From positions 1 through 22,620 of the forward strand of contig JAJYNM010000071.1 of NCBI GenBank assembly GCA_021786335.1: DNA of 22,620 nucleotides, given 5' to 3'. Shown piece by piece: positions 1-6,940 of this stretch. The DNA is from an archaeon. Its GTDB lineage: Archaea > Thermoproteota > Nitrososphaeria > Nitrososphaerales > UBA183. Position 1 is the first letter of the stretch. Each line of letters starts with the position of its first letter. The position numbers and the translations under genes were made by a program. Under the pieces are notes generated by a model. It saw only the letters and a list, made by a program, of their open reading frames with translations, was not told the DNA's origin and did not search any database.

Positions 1-60
1 GGAGAGCCGCCGCATCTTGTCTCTGGTCTCTTTGTCCACCTTGACGCTGACCATTTCCAT
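1..60 (-). CDS. VapB-like antitoxin, N-terminal part (runs off the window)
   Basis: The minus strand opens at the ATG at 60-58 and reads MEMVSVKVDKETRDKMRRLS to the edge. A basic, strand-forming VSVKVD start followed by KETRDKMRRL resembles the N-terminus of small archaeal ribbon-helix-helix antitoxins of VapBC modules, which bind their own promoter and neutralise a PIN-domain RNase. Only 20 residues are visible, so the family call rests on a short stretch. A partner toxin would lie to the left, outside the window. A second in-frame ATG at 54-52 is an alternative start. It lies close to another VapBC pair (571-1182) on the same strand, with the tnpB remnant between them. Confidence 0.5.
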   Translation of the reverse strand, partial: MEMVSVKVDKETRDKMRRLS

Positions 61-150
61 GGTATGGTAAAATGCCCGTGGTAATCTGAACACTACCGCA
101 CGCAGGCGTGCCTGCCCGGACCAGAACGGGGTCGGTCACGCGCGTCCTCC

Positions 151-534
151 GTCCGCGAGGACCTGAGAATCCTGAACATGGTGAAGAACCACAACCTGAC
201 ATCGGCAATAATGGATGCCACCTGGGGCCAGCTGCGCCGGATGACTGCCTACAAGGCGGAAAGGCGAGGCGGGCGAGTCGTACTCGTCGAACCCAGGGGG
301 ACATCGCAGAAATGCTCCGGATGCGGGACTGCGGTTCCGAAAGGACTGGACGAAAGGACGCATTGGTGCCTGAACTGCGGTCTTGCCCTCGATAGGGACG
401 TGAACGCGGCACGAAACATCTCGGCAACGGGTCTGGGACAGGCCCGTGCGGAGGGGCAGCCTCTACTTGTCCAACGCAGGCGGATAAGCAAGTTCGTCCC
501 CGTGAAGCAAGCCAATGCCTTCAGGCATTGGTAG
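151..534 (+). pseudogene. tnpB: IS200/IS605-family tnpB, 5'-truncated C-terminal remnant
   Basis: Recognisable TnpB sequence begins near 151 with REDLRILNMVKNHNL and runs to the TAG at 532-534. The zinc-finger cysteines are present in two pairs (KCSGCG, then WCLNCG), followed by the DRDVNAARNI motif that carries the last RuvC-like catalytic Asp. TnpB is the RNA-guided nuclease of these transposons and is normally about 370-420 residues; only about 125 remain. The earlier RuvC motifs and the N-terminal domain are missing, so nuclease activity is not expected. Upstream of 151 the frame reads into unrelated sequence and a stop at 82-84. The last codons lie inside the right-end hairpin, as is usual for archaeal members. 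There is no tnpA. Confidence 0.85.
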
Positions 535-539
535 TTCAC
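502..539 (+). mobile_element. Right-end hairpin of the IS605-type element
   Basis: An 8-bp perfect stem (CCAATGCC 512-519, GGCATTGG 524-531) with a TTCA loop is nested inside GTGAA (502-506) and TTCAC (535-539). The arrangement gtgaa...hairpin...tagTTCAC, with the tnpB stop codon directly after the stem, is the typical right end of archaeal IS605-type elements, where TnpA would recognise the folded single strand. In complete elements the same region forms the 3' end of the omega RNA, with the guide taken from DNA just past the end (here from about 540). No matching left end is visible. Confidence 0.8.
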
Positions 540-570
540 CAGCGGACCTATGTGTCGCTTCTACTGTTCT

Positions 571-936
571 TCACCATCGAAGCGTTTTCAAACCTTCGAC
601 TCCTCTGAACGCTTCATCGCGGGTCAGAAGCGCCTCGCTGTTTTCCTTTGCAACGGCTGCGATCAAGACATCGAACTCTCCCATCATCTTCCCCTTCGGA
701 GCGTGCTTGGCGTATATGGAGGACGCGAGCTCCGCCTCCCTTTCCCCGACCGGCAGGACCTCCAGCCTCCTCGAGAGAGCCACGACCTTCGATGTATTTT
801 GCTCGGCGCGAGCCGACATTCGGGCTCCCTTCAGCAGCTCATAGGCGGTTACGGCCGTCGCGGTCAGGGCTTCGCCTCCCGCCTCGAGCGTCTTTAGCCG
901 TTCTGCCGCATCCTTGTCCCCTCTTAGGATGGCCAC
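571..936 (-). CDS. vapC: VapC-like PIN-domain toxin, start codon missing or damaged
   Basis: PIN-domain RNase toxin of a VapBC pair. Homologous sequence actually begins at 963 with FVCCETDFLVAILRG, which holds the first acidic residue (the D of ETDFL). The second acidic position is the Glu of TAYELLKG, and the third and fourth are in GEFDVLIAA and LLTRDEAF. From 963 down to 937 there is no ATG, GTG or TTG; the only canonical start is the GTG at 936-934, which would delete the first catalytic Asp. The antitoxin stop TGA (966-964) lies directly upstream in the same frame. In such operons an ATGA overlap is usual, so a one-base insertion or a lost ATG is likely. The toxin may be inactive, made by unusual initiation, or affected by a sequence error. 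Confidence 0.75.
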   Translation of the reverse strand: MAILRGDKDAAERLKTLEAGGEALTATAVTAYELLKGARMSARAEQNTSKVVALSRRLEVLPVGEREAELASSIYAKHAPKGKMMGEFDVLIAAVAKENSEALLTRDEAFRGVEGLKTLRW

Positions 937-963
937 GAGGAAGTCGGTCTCGCAGCAGACGAA

Positions 964-1182
964 TCAGAAGGAAGGCTCCTTTGACCGGACAGACTGCCTC
1001 TCCCTCTTCAGAGTCTCCTCGATCCTGCCCAGGTCGTCTCCCTCCCAGGCGCCTATGAACCCTGCAATCGAGCCCCGCTTCCCCCTGCTTATCTTGAGGA
1101 CGACGGAGAACGACTCCCCCTCCCCTTTGTTCTTCTTCAGCTCCCTGTACGCTTGCTCCGAGAGGGATATGACCTTGACCAT
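964..1182 (-). CDS. vapB: VapB-type antitoxin
   Basis: A 72-residue protein starting MVKVISLSEQAYRELKK, followed by GESFSVVLK and RGKRGSIAGFIGAWEG. This resembles the small archaeal antitoxins (UPF0330-like VapB) encoded just before PIN toxins: an N-terminal DNA-binding segment, then a toxin-binding tail. The open frame extends upstream to 1245, but the ATG at 1182 is preferred because a TATA box (1206-1211) is centred about 26 nt upstream, giving a leaderless mRNA. The stop at 966-964 directly abuts the toxin reading frame. It is expected to repress its own promoter together with the toxin. Confidence 0.75.
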   Translation of the reverse strand: MVKVISLSEQAYRELKKNKGEGESFSVVLKISRGKRGSIAGFIGAWEGDDLGRIEETLKRERQSVRSKEPSF

Positions 1183-1204
1183 GCGCTTGCGTATGCGCAT
1201 GCGG

Positions 1205-1213
1205 CATATAAGA
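1205..1213 (-). promoter_or_regulatory. TATA box of the vapBC operon
   Basis: The minus strand reads TCTTATATG. Its centre at about 1208 is 26 nt upstream of the antitoxin ATG at 1182, matching an archaeal TATA box for a leaderless transcript. Confidence 0.6.
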
Positions 1214-1332
1214 CCCGTGCCCGCCTGCTGCGCAGAGGCCCCCATGTGCCGTTGGTCATGGCATCAGGTCGGCACCGAGGGGCCCCCAGAAAGGGATGCC
1301 TGACCAGTACCGCCCCCGTCCGCAGGCGTTCG

Positions 1333-1803
1333 TCAGGAGAATGCGTGACCTAGAAGGAGAGGGAGGTTGTTCCCGATGACTATCGCCCCTAGGCCTATGT
1401 CGGCGGCCACGAGCACCACGAAAGCCGTGAACTTGAGGAGCCTGATTTGGAAGTCGTCTTTGGGGTCCTCCCTCCTGCACCAGACCATGTAAAAGAGGGG
1501 GACCACTGGGACGAACTTCAGCAGGTACGCGAGCATGAACCCGGCGAAGCCTAGCTGGAAGAAGCGGGAGGCGATAGGGTTGAACTCGACGAAGCCCTGC
1601 CCGGACGCGGCAGCCAGGAGGGTGGTCAGTGTGTCAGAGAAGCTGAGGAGGACGAACAGGATGAGTAGGGGCCACAGAGCCTTCTGTATCAGACGGAGGT
1701 CCAGGCTCTCCATGAACCTCTTTTCCCTGTCGAAGGGGCCGTACCAGGGCACCCGCCGAGATGAAAGGGACCGCGTTTTCAGCGATATGGATTCGGCATC
1801 CAT
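1333..1803 (-). CDS. Small membrane protein, DUF5658-like
   Basis: A 156-residue protein with a basic N-terminus and three to four membrane helices (roughly residues 42-68, 78-105 and 125-150). The first helix carries SFSDTLTT (Asp57), followed by FVEFNPIASRF (Glu73, Asn75, Pro76). The D-x-x-T / E-x-N-P pattern in a small polytopic protein matches DUF5658, which has no known activity. An open frame continues to a TTG at 1818, but the ATG at 1803 sits about 24 nt from the TATA box, so it is preferred. It is transcribed divergently from the pilin at 1851. No function is proposed. Confidence 0.65.
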   Translation of the reverse strand: MDAESISLKTRSLSSRRVPWYGPFDREKRFMESLDLRLIQKALWPLLILFVLLSFSDTLTTLLAAASGQGFVEFNPIASRFFQLGFAGFMLAYLLKFVPVVPLFYMVWCRREDPKDDFQIRLLKFTAFVVLVAADIGLGAIVIGNNLPLLLGHAFS

Positions 1804-1820
1804 AGTTGCCCTACACAACC

Positions 1821-1832
1821 GTTAATATAATC
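1821..1832. promoter_or_regulatory. Shared, near-symmetric TATA box for divergent genes
   Basis: The sequence GTTAATATAATC reads GATTATATTAAC on the other strand, so both strands present a good TATA element. The centre at about 1826.5 is about 24 nt from both the ATG of the minus-strand membrane protein (1803) and the ATG of the plus-strand pilin (1851). Both transcripts would be leaderless. Confidence 0.65.
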
Positions 1833-1850
1833 TGAGAGGACCGAAGCCCA

Positions 1851-2306
1851 ATGAAGATATCAGGACGACAAAGAAAAGGCATCTCTCCAATCATAGCAAC
1901 AGTCCTCATCATCGCAGCCACCCTCATCGCCTTCGCGGCGGTGGCAGGGTACATATTCGGCCTGTTCGGGTCGAGCACAAAGAGCGCACAGGCACAAGTG
2001 GTCGGTTCCAGCCTTGTAGCCTCGACCGGTGACTTGACGCTGACCTTCAGTAACAGTGGTGGTCAATCAGTAACCGTCTCCTCGGTTTCCGTAACCGTTG
2101 GTTCAACCACATACACCGAAACTCCCGGCGGAACGACATTTACAGCATCTGCGATACCTCCAGCTGTAACGACAGTCATTACCGTCGATGCTGGAAGTGG
2201 CACAGGACAATGGACGTCAAGCACATTCACCGCCGGTACGACCTACACCTTCAGTATAGTCCTCTCCAACGGCATCACCTCGACCATCTCAGTCACAGCC
2301 TCATAG
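1851..2306 (+). CDS. Archaeal type IV pilin
   Basis: A 151-residue pilin subunit. The N-terminus is a class III signal peptide: a basic stretch ending RQRKG, then ISPIIATVLIIAATLIAF, matching the archaeal pilin N-terminal domain (Pilin_N/DUF1628 group). The prepilin peptidase should cut after Gly10, leaving an ISPII start and a hydrophobic helix of about 30 residues for filament assembly. The rest is a Ser/Thr/Val-rich beta domain. It contains no N-x-S/T sequon, unlike the pilins of the operon at 15.6 kb. There are no assembly genes beside it, so it probably uses the machinery encoded at 17.3-20.7 kb or elsewhere. The ATG is placed for a leaderless transcript. Confidence 0.85.
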   Translation: MKISGRQRKGISPIIATVLIIAATLIAFAAVAGYIFGLFGSSTKSAQAQVVGSSLVASTGDLTLTFSNSGGQSVTVSSVSVTVGSTTYTETPGGTTFTASAIPPAVTTVITVDAGSGTGQWTSSTFTAGTTYTFSIVLSNGITSTISVTAS

Positions 2307-2321
2307 AGACGCGCTTTCACC

Positions 2322-2358
2322 GCGGAGGACGGGGGACGTCCTCCGCCCTCCGATTTTT
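2322..2358 (+). terminator. Hairpin and T-run after the pilin
   Basis: A 9-bp perfect stem (GCGGAGGAC 2322-2330, GTCCTCCGC 2338-2346) is followed after a short gap by TTTTT (2354-2358), 15 nt past the pilin stop. The T-run is the archaeal termination signal; the GC stem may protect the 3' end. Confidence 0.6.
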
Positions 2359-2542
2359 GTGAAACCTGGGAAACCGCTGGCGCTTATTCTGCGTTCGTGT
2401 CGGTCAACGACTTCCCCATGCGAGATGGTTCGGCCAGCGTCAGGAGGGGACCTCAGTCTGCGGTCTTCTGCTCAGCCCGCATCGTAGAACATTCAGAGCA
2501 CAGGCCGCCTGCGGCTGCTGGGGCGCCTAAGCCAGGGTCACT

Positions 2543-2569
2543 CACCCGGGGGAGGGGGGTGCCCTTTTT
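2543..2569 (+). terminator. Second possible hairpin/T-run signal
   Basis: CACCC (2543-2547) can pair with GGGTG (2557-2561), and TTTTT follows at 2565-2569. No coding gene ends here, so it either ends a read-through transcript or an unrecognised RNA from 2360-2540, or it is chance in G-rich sequence. Imperfect 9-bp repeats (tctgtaac-type, three copies) follow at about 2570-2596. Confidence 0.3.
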
Positions 2570-3029
2570 CCTGTAACATCTGTAACTTCTGTAGCATGCC
2601 GCCGCAGCGAGGCCTCACCCCAAGTCCCTGCTGGCTGAGCTCCTCCGCCTACCAACCACGCACCAGACGTCGCTCCCGGCCAGTCCCCTGTCGCTGTGCC
2701 TTATGTCCAGGGCGAGCCCGGCCACCCTTCCCCCGAGCCGAGCTTCTCTTCTGGCAAGCGTCTTGCAGCATGCTCGCGGCCACTCTCTCCGCGTTCGTCC
2801 GCAGGATTTGATTTCCCCTTTCCCGCAAGTCTTTCCCACGGCTGTCGTAACCACCCCAAACGACCTCGAGGAGTGGACGGACGAGCTGATAGAGCCGCCG
2901 ACCCAGAACGAAAAGGAGCTGATGTTCTGGTGTCAGGCGTGCTCTCTTCACCTGAGCGCCGACGGGGACCAGCCTCGGGAGGAAGGTGAGCTTATGGTTC
3001 AGGGTCCGCGTCCAGAAGATGGAACCCGA
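2570..3029. other. No convincing gene
   Basis: Long frames are open on both strands here, notably a minus-strand one from 3254 to 2649 and a plus-strand one from 2703 to 3050. They overlap each other, are Arg/Pro/Gly-rich, have no promoter placed like those of neighbouring genes, and show no family motif I recognise. This is probably decayed or non-coding GC-rich DNA. No tRNA or other structured RNA was recognised. Confidence 0.4.
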
Positions 3030-3044
3030 AACCATATTTTGGTT

Positions 3045-3064
3045 CCATAACGGGTAATTAAAGA
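3045..3064 (+). promoter_or_regulatory. TATA box with conserved upstream block
   Basis: CCATAACGGG followed by TAATTAAAGA. The TATA part is centred near 3058, about 26 nt before the ATG at 3084. The 20-bp block matches the promoter of the pilus operon (15572-15591) at 18 of 20 positions. Just upstream is an inverted repeat, AACCA (3030-3034) and TGGTT (3040-3044), which could bind a regulator. Confidence 0.6.
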
Positions 3065-3083
3065 CGGCCGGCCCAAGAGCACA

Positions 3084-4103
3084 ATGGCGAGCGTGCGGTA
3101 TGCCGTTCAGCCGGCTGGCCGCGGTCGGAGGGGCCCTGTCCCAACTCTTGTCGTAGAACAGGTTTCCAAGTCCTCTACGGTGGACATCGGCGTGTTCGCC
3201 CACGACGAGGTGAAGAACATCCGCAACGTGCTGCGATCGCTCATGGCGACCCAAGCAGGCTCGGGGGCTCGGCGGAGGATATCTGTCTTCTCTTCTTCAA
3301 AGGATGGCACTAACGAGGCTGTCGAAGAGCTTGCCCATGCGGACAGGAGGGTGCGCCTGGTGAGGGAACAGACGAGGCAGGGCAAAGCCGCTTCCATAAA
3401 CCTCTTCCTCCAGTCATCGGCCGCAGACATCTGCGTGGTGGTCAGCGCCGACGTGGTCCCGGACGAAGAGGCAGTGGATGCGTTGGTGGGGGCGTTGAGC
3501 AACCCGACTGTCGGGCTGGCGGGCGCGACTGTCATCCCCACCAACCCGGCAGACACGTTCTTCGGCTTCGTCAGCCACCTCTTGTGGCGGCTACACGGCC
3601 GGTTCGGCAAGGTCGGCGAGATGATAGCATTCAAGCGCGGGCTCGTCCCGTCGATAACCGGGACGACGTCGGTGGACGAGGCGTTCGTCCAGGCGGCCGT
3701 GGGGAACAAGGGGATGAAGACCGCGTGCGTTCCCGACGCTGTGGTATGGAACGGGGGGCCGGACAACATCGTCGACTTCATGAGGCAGAGGTCGAGGATA
3801 TTCTCGGGGCATGTGAAGCTGGCGCTCCAATTCGGGGCGAAGATGCCCACCATGGACAGCGGCTTCGTCAAGAACGCCGCCGGGTTCGCCGTGCAGGAGA
3901 GCGGCAAGATCAGGAGGCGCGCAGGGTTCTCGGTCTGGAAGGGGGCGGTCTGGCTCGCGCTGGCAGCGACCCTCGAAGTGCTTGCGAGGTTTTACGGGAT
4001 CGTAAGCCTCGCGTTGAAGGGAGAGGACACAGTCTGGAAACAGGTCCGTTCCGGGAGGGCTCCTCTCGGGACGAATGGCTCGGACCCGGTTGGGGCAGCG
4101 TAG
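3084..4103 (+). CDS. Family 2 glycosyltransferase
   Basis: A 339-residue protein with a GT-A fold. After about 30 extra N-terminal residues, the nucleotide-binding start is VDIGVFAHDEVKNI (33-46); VVSADVVPD (119-127) occupies the DxD-type position, DEAF (198-201) the catalytic-base region, and MRQRSRIF (233-240) corresponds to the QxxRW-like motif of processive GT2 enzymes. A hydrophobic helix at about 285-312 near the C-terminus suggests membrane association. It would transfer a sugar from a nucleotide donor during surface polysaccharide or glycoprotein glycan synthesis. The leaderless ATG fits the TATA box. GC content and codon use match the rml and pilus genes rather than the AT-richer genes that follow. 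Donor and acceptor are unknown. Confidence 0.8.
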   Translation: MASVRYAVQPAGRGRRGPVPTLVVEQVSKSSTVDIGVFAHDEVKNIRNVLRSLMATQAGSGARRRISVFSSSKDGTNEAVEELAHADRRVRLVREQTRQGKAASINLFLQSSAADICVVVSADVVPDEEAVDALVGALSNPTVGLAGATVIPTNPADTFFGFVSHLLWRLHGRFGKVGEMIAFKRGLVPSITGTTSVDEAFVQAAVGNKGMKTACVPDAVVWNGGPDNIVDFMRQRSRIFSGHVKLALQFGAKMPTMDSGFVKNAAGFAVQESGKIRRRAGFSVWKGAVWLALAATLEVLARFYGIVSLALKGEDTVWKQVRSGRAPLGTNGSDPVGAA

Positions 4104-4228
4104 GCGGGCATGCTGGTGCGGATAAACTTCGTCCCCTTCGGCTCGCATTCCAACTCAGGAACGGCTACGGCGACCGGGTAGTCACGGGGTGCGGGATACA
4201 CGGTCAGCGGTTGTAATGAGGTCGAAAT

Positions 4229-5611
4229 TTGAGGCACAAGGCACTGGTTCTGGTCGTCGGCGTTGCTCTGATCGCGAGGCTCGTCACTTCCCTAATCCGA
4301 ATCACGCATGGACTGGTCCCGGTGCCGTTCGTCGGTCCCACGCCGTGGGCTGACTACAACGTTTACGTTTCCGAGTTGCACTTTGTCGCACAGGGGTATC
4401 TCCCCTATAGGGACTTCGGCTTCAGTTACATGCCGCTCTTCCTCTATGCGCTTCTCCCCTTCTACATTCTTCTCGGCACCTATGGCCCTTCTCTGACCAT
4501 CGTGCTCACAGACGCCCTGACAGCCGGCCTAATTTATTTGATAACTTTGAGGAGGCTTGAAACCAAGTTCGCTCTTGCCGCAGGCCTCTCCTACGCCCTC
4601 CTGCCCTTCGCGCTGTACAACGAAGGGTATCTGTGGCTGAGCAGCCAGCCTATGACACTCTTCGCGATCCTCTCGCTGTATCTGCTCTTGGAAGAGAGAC
4701 CATACCAAGCATTTGTGGCCCTGGCCGTTTCTGTGCTCTTCAAACAAGAAACCATAGTCCTGCTTCCAGTGTTCTTCGCTTGGCAGTTAAGAACGAGCTT
4801 CGCAAAGGCTTTGAGGGGCACCGGAGTCTTCATGGCGATGGTCTTGGCCGCTTCAGTCCCGTTTCTCATCACGGCGGCTGACAACTACCTGTATGCGGTT
4901 AGCTATACCTTGGTCAAGCTTGGGCCACTCAAGCCCGAAGTTGTGAGTGCCCTCCCAACGGGAATCACAAGCATCCCGAACAAGCTCACATGCGCAAACA
5001 GCATTATCCCGGGACAATTCACGGGTCAAGTTTGCAGTGCAGCGAACCTGCTGAGCTTGAGCTGGGTCGTGAGCCAGCCGCTCGCTTACAGGGTAGTTGC
5101 TTCTTTCCAGGGCTTATTGGTGGTCCTCGCTCCCGCGTTCGTTCTACTCTTAGGCATCTCGCTATATTCAGCCCGTCGGGCCGACAATTTCCTTCAGTTG
5201 GCTTCCGCTGCTTCGGTCGTCAGCATCCTGGTGGTTTTTGGATTCTTCGTCCACGGTGTTCTAGCTTACTATTTCGTACCTGTTTACGCCCTTGCTATTT
5301 CTGCGTCCACAAGCAGGACATCAGCTGGCGTTGCGGTCGCAGGGAGCATGCTCTCTTTCCTCGTCCCGGAAGGGGTTTTCCAGACGTTCCTCCCGATTGG
5401 AATCTTGTTCGCTCTGGTCATTATTGAGGACCACCGATTATCAAAGAGGGGCGTTAGTGCTGACCCCTCCCATTTAGACACACCACGCAAGCGAATAATA
5501 CAGAGGGGCGAAGCACATGTGAAGTTCGGCCAGACCTTCGCGCGGGATCAACCAAAAGCTTGGCCAAGTAGGGTTCCAATCAAGCGAAGTCACTGTGGCG
5601 GGAGCCTTTGA
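4229..5611 (+). CDS. Polytopic membrane protein, GT-C glycosyltransferase-like
   Basis: About 460 residues with around ten membrane helices. After the first helix, the first loop contains PTPWADYNVYVSELHF and LPYRDFGFSY. An acidic residue in this first outer loop is the hallmark of GT-C enzymes that use lipid-linked sugar donors (PMT/ArnT/DUF2029-like), so such a role is inferred. The frame has no ATG; the TTG at 4229 is the only start after the stop at 4217-4219. An ATG at 4216 in another frame encodes MRSKFE and could indicate a small frameshift. The last 50 or so residues are charged, non-membrane and AT-rich, overlap the next gene by 17 nt, and may be read-on sequence. Base composition is clearly lower in GC than the preceding gene. 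Confidence 0.6.
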   Translation: MRHKALVLVVGVALIARLVTSLIRITHGLVPVPFVGPTPWADYNVYVSELHFVAQGYLPYRDFGFSYMPLFLYALLPFYILLGTYGPSLTIVLTDALTAGLIYLITLRRLETKFALAAGLSYALLPFALYNEGYLWLSSQPMTLFAILSLYLLLEERPYQAFVALAVSVLFKQETIVLLPVFFAWQLRTSFAKALRGTGVFMAMVLAASVPFLITAADNYLYAVSYTLVKLGPLKPEVVSALPTGITSIPNKLTCANSIIPGQFTGQVCSAANLLSLSWVVSQPLAYRVVASFQGLLVVLAPAFVLLLGISLYSARRADNFLQLASAASVVSILVVFGFFVHGVLAYYFVPVYALAISASTSRTSAGVAVAGSMLSFLVPEGVFQTFLPIGILFALVIIEDHRLSKRGVSADPSHLDTPRKRIIQRGEAHVKFGQTFARDQPKAWPSRVPIKRSHCGGSL

Positions 5612-6695
5612 AGTGGAATTGACCTTTCCCACAGCTCATACGTTTGGTAGTGGAAAGAAGATTCGAGTTGCCGTGGTAGGTTGTGGTCTTATCGCTCGGA
5701 GGTCACACATCTCCGCATGGAAAAAATTGGGTGCCGCTATTACGCTGGTCGATACCAGTCAAGCTGCACTCGACTCGACAGGTCGGGAGTTTGGAATCGG
5801 AAGCATGTTTCATAGTCTCTCTGACTTGTTCGAACGCACGAATGTTGACATTGTAGACATCGCAACACCCCCTGACAGCCATTGTGACTTGGCGATTGCC
5901 GCGTTGGAGAGGGGGTGCCATGTAATCGTCGAAAAGCCCATGTGTCTTACGGTGGAAGAAGCAGATCGCGTTCTTTCGGTTGCAAGGAGCCGCGACTTAA
6001 GGGTGGGTGTTTGTCACGATTGCCTCTATCTGCCGGCCATCCAATATGCGAGTGAATATCTCGAAAGCGGGAGAGCGGGAAGGCTGAATGGATTGATATT
6101 CAGGTACCTTGAATGGAATGACAATCCGCGGCTTGATGACGGGAGATTCTGGTATCGTAAGCTGAGAGGCGACATTTTCTACCACATAATACCCCATGTA
6201 GCTTACTTGTCAATGAAATTTCTCGGTGACCTAACGGTAGTGAGCGTCGATGTGTCCAAGATATCAGGAACAACGCTCCCATTCGATCAACTGAATATAC
6301 TCATGAAGAACAAGAAGCGACAGTATGCCAATATCGTAATGTCAATCAACTCTCCGGGCGGATGGATGGAGATAGAATTCATAGGCGAAAAGAGGAACGT
6401 ACGTGCCGGCTTGGCTTTCTACACCTTTAGAGGCGGCACCCGAGAAGGAGGCTTGAGACCGACATTAGACACAATCTCTGAGAATCTCTCAATGTTCTTT
6501 ACAATCACACTCTCACTCTTCAAAGGGATGGTTCGGAGGCGCAGTGGCAGGTCGACCCACTTCTTGCTCTTCAACGATTTCGTCGCTTCAATAGGCAGAA
6601 AGGACTCGGGGAAGTTTCCATTTCTTTGCAGCGGTGAAGGGGGTAGGAGAGTGGTCGCCTTGACGAATGAAATCGTCGAGCGGCTTCAAACCTGA
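5595..6695 (+). CDS. Gfo/Idh/MocA-family oxidoreductase
   Basis: A 366-residue NAD(P)-dependent sugar dehydrogenase. The Rossmann motif is VAVVGCGLIARRSH (26-38); ATPPDSH (90-96) and VEKPMCL (112-118) are the family's cofactor and catalytic Lys motifs. GDIFYHIIPH (192-201) holds the His residues expected in the substrate site. Length is normal. Relatives oxidise or reduce nucleotide sugars, for example at C3, on the way to amino or deoxy sugars, which fits this glycan region; the exact substrate cannot be told. A GTG at 5595 is used; GTG 5613 is an alternative that avoids the overlap with the upstream gene. No aminotransferase partner is present. Confidence 0.85.
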   Translation: MAGAFEVELTFPTAHTFGSGKKIRVAVVGCGLIARRSHISAWKKLGAAITLVDTSQAALDSTGREFGIGSMFHSLSDLFERTNVDIVDIATPPDSHCDLAIAALERGCHVIVEKPMCLTVEEADRVLSVARSRDLRVGVCHDCLYLPAIQYASEYLESGRAGRLNGLIFRYLEWNDNPRLDDGRFWYRKLRGDIFYHIIPHVAYLSMKFLGDLTVVSVDVSKISGTTLPFDQLNILMKNKKRQYANIVMSINSPGGWMEIEFIGEKRNVRAGLAFYTFRGGTREGGLRPTLDTISENLSMFFTITLSLFKGMVRRRSGRSTHFLLFNDFVASIGRKDSGKFPFLCSGEGGRRVVALTNEIVERLQT

Positions 6696-6787
6696 CTCCT
6701 CACTCCTTGTCATGCATATATCGCATCGGTAAGTTACTCAATCCGCTGGAGGCAAGGACATGCGCGAGTTTTGTTCCGCCTTTGCTA

Positions 6788-6940
6788 TCAGAATTCGACC
6801 TCTCGAATCCTCTTGGGAGCACGCACAGGCGTCTGTTCGATGATGGGGGAACCGCAACCTTCGCACCCCATTTTGAGTAGACCAACTTCTGCAAGGCCAC
6901 ATTCCACCATCAGATTTTCAAGGGAAATTGCCTTCGGGCG
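6788..6940 (-). pseudogene. Fragment of a FkbM-family methyltransferase
   Basis: The minus strand encodes 50 residues: AISLENLMVECGLAEVGLLK, then MGCEGCGSPIIEQTP, ending KRIREVEF before two stops (TGA, TAG). This matches the core FkbM block, in which a sentence like 'ISLDDLL...LLKIDCEGCEY' precedes the later strands; here the key Asp is replaced by Gly and the Tyr by Ser. A stop lies just upstream in frame, and neither the SAM-binding start (VIDIGANIGDS type) nor the C-terminal part can be read intact. FkbM enzymes O-methylate sugars. I see it as a decayed gene on the strand opposite its neighbours. Confidence 0.6.

Noticed and set aside
2649..3254. 201-codon minus-strand frame, and plus-strand 2703-3050
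   Set aside because: They overlap each other and the GT2 start, lack promoters placed like those of neighbours, and match no family I know. They are left as unassigned.
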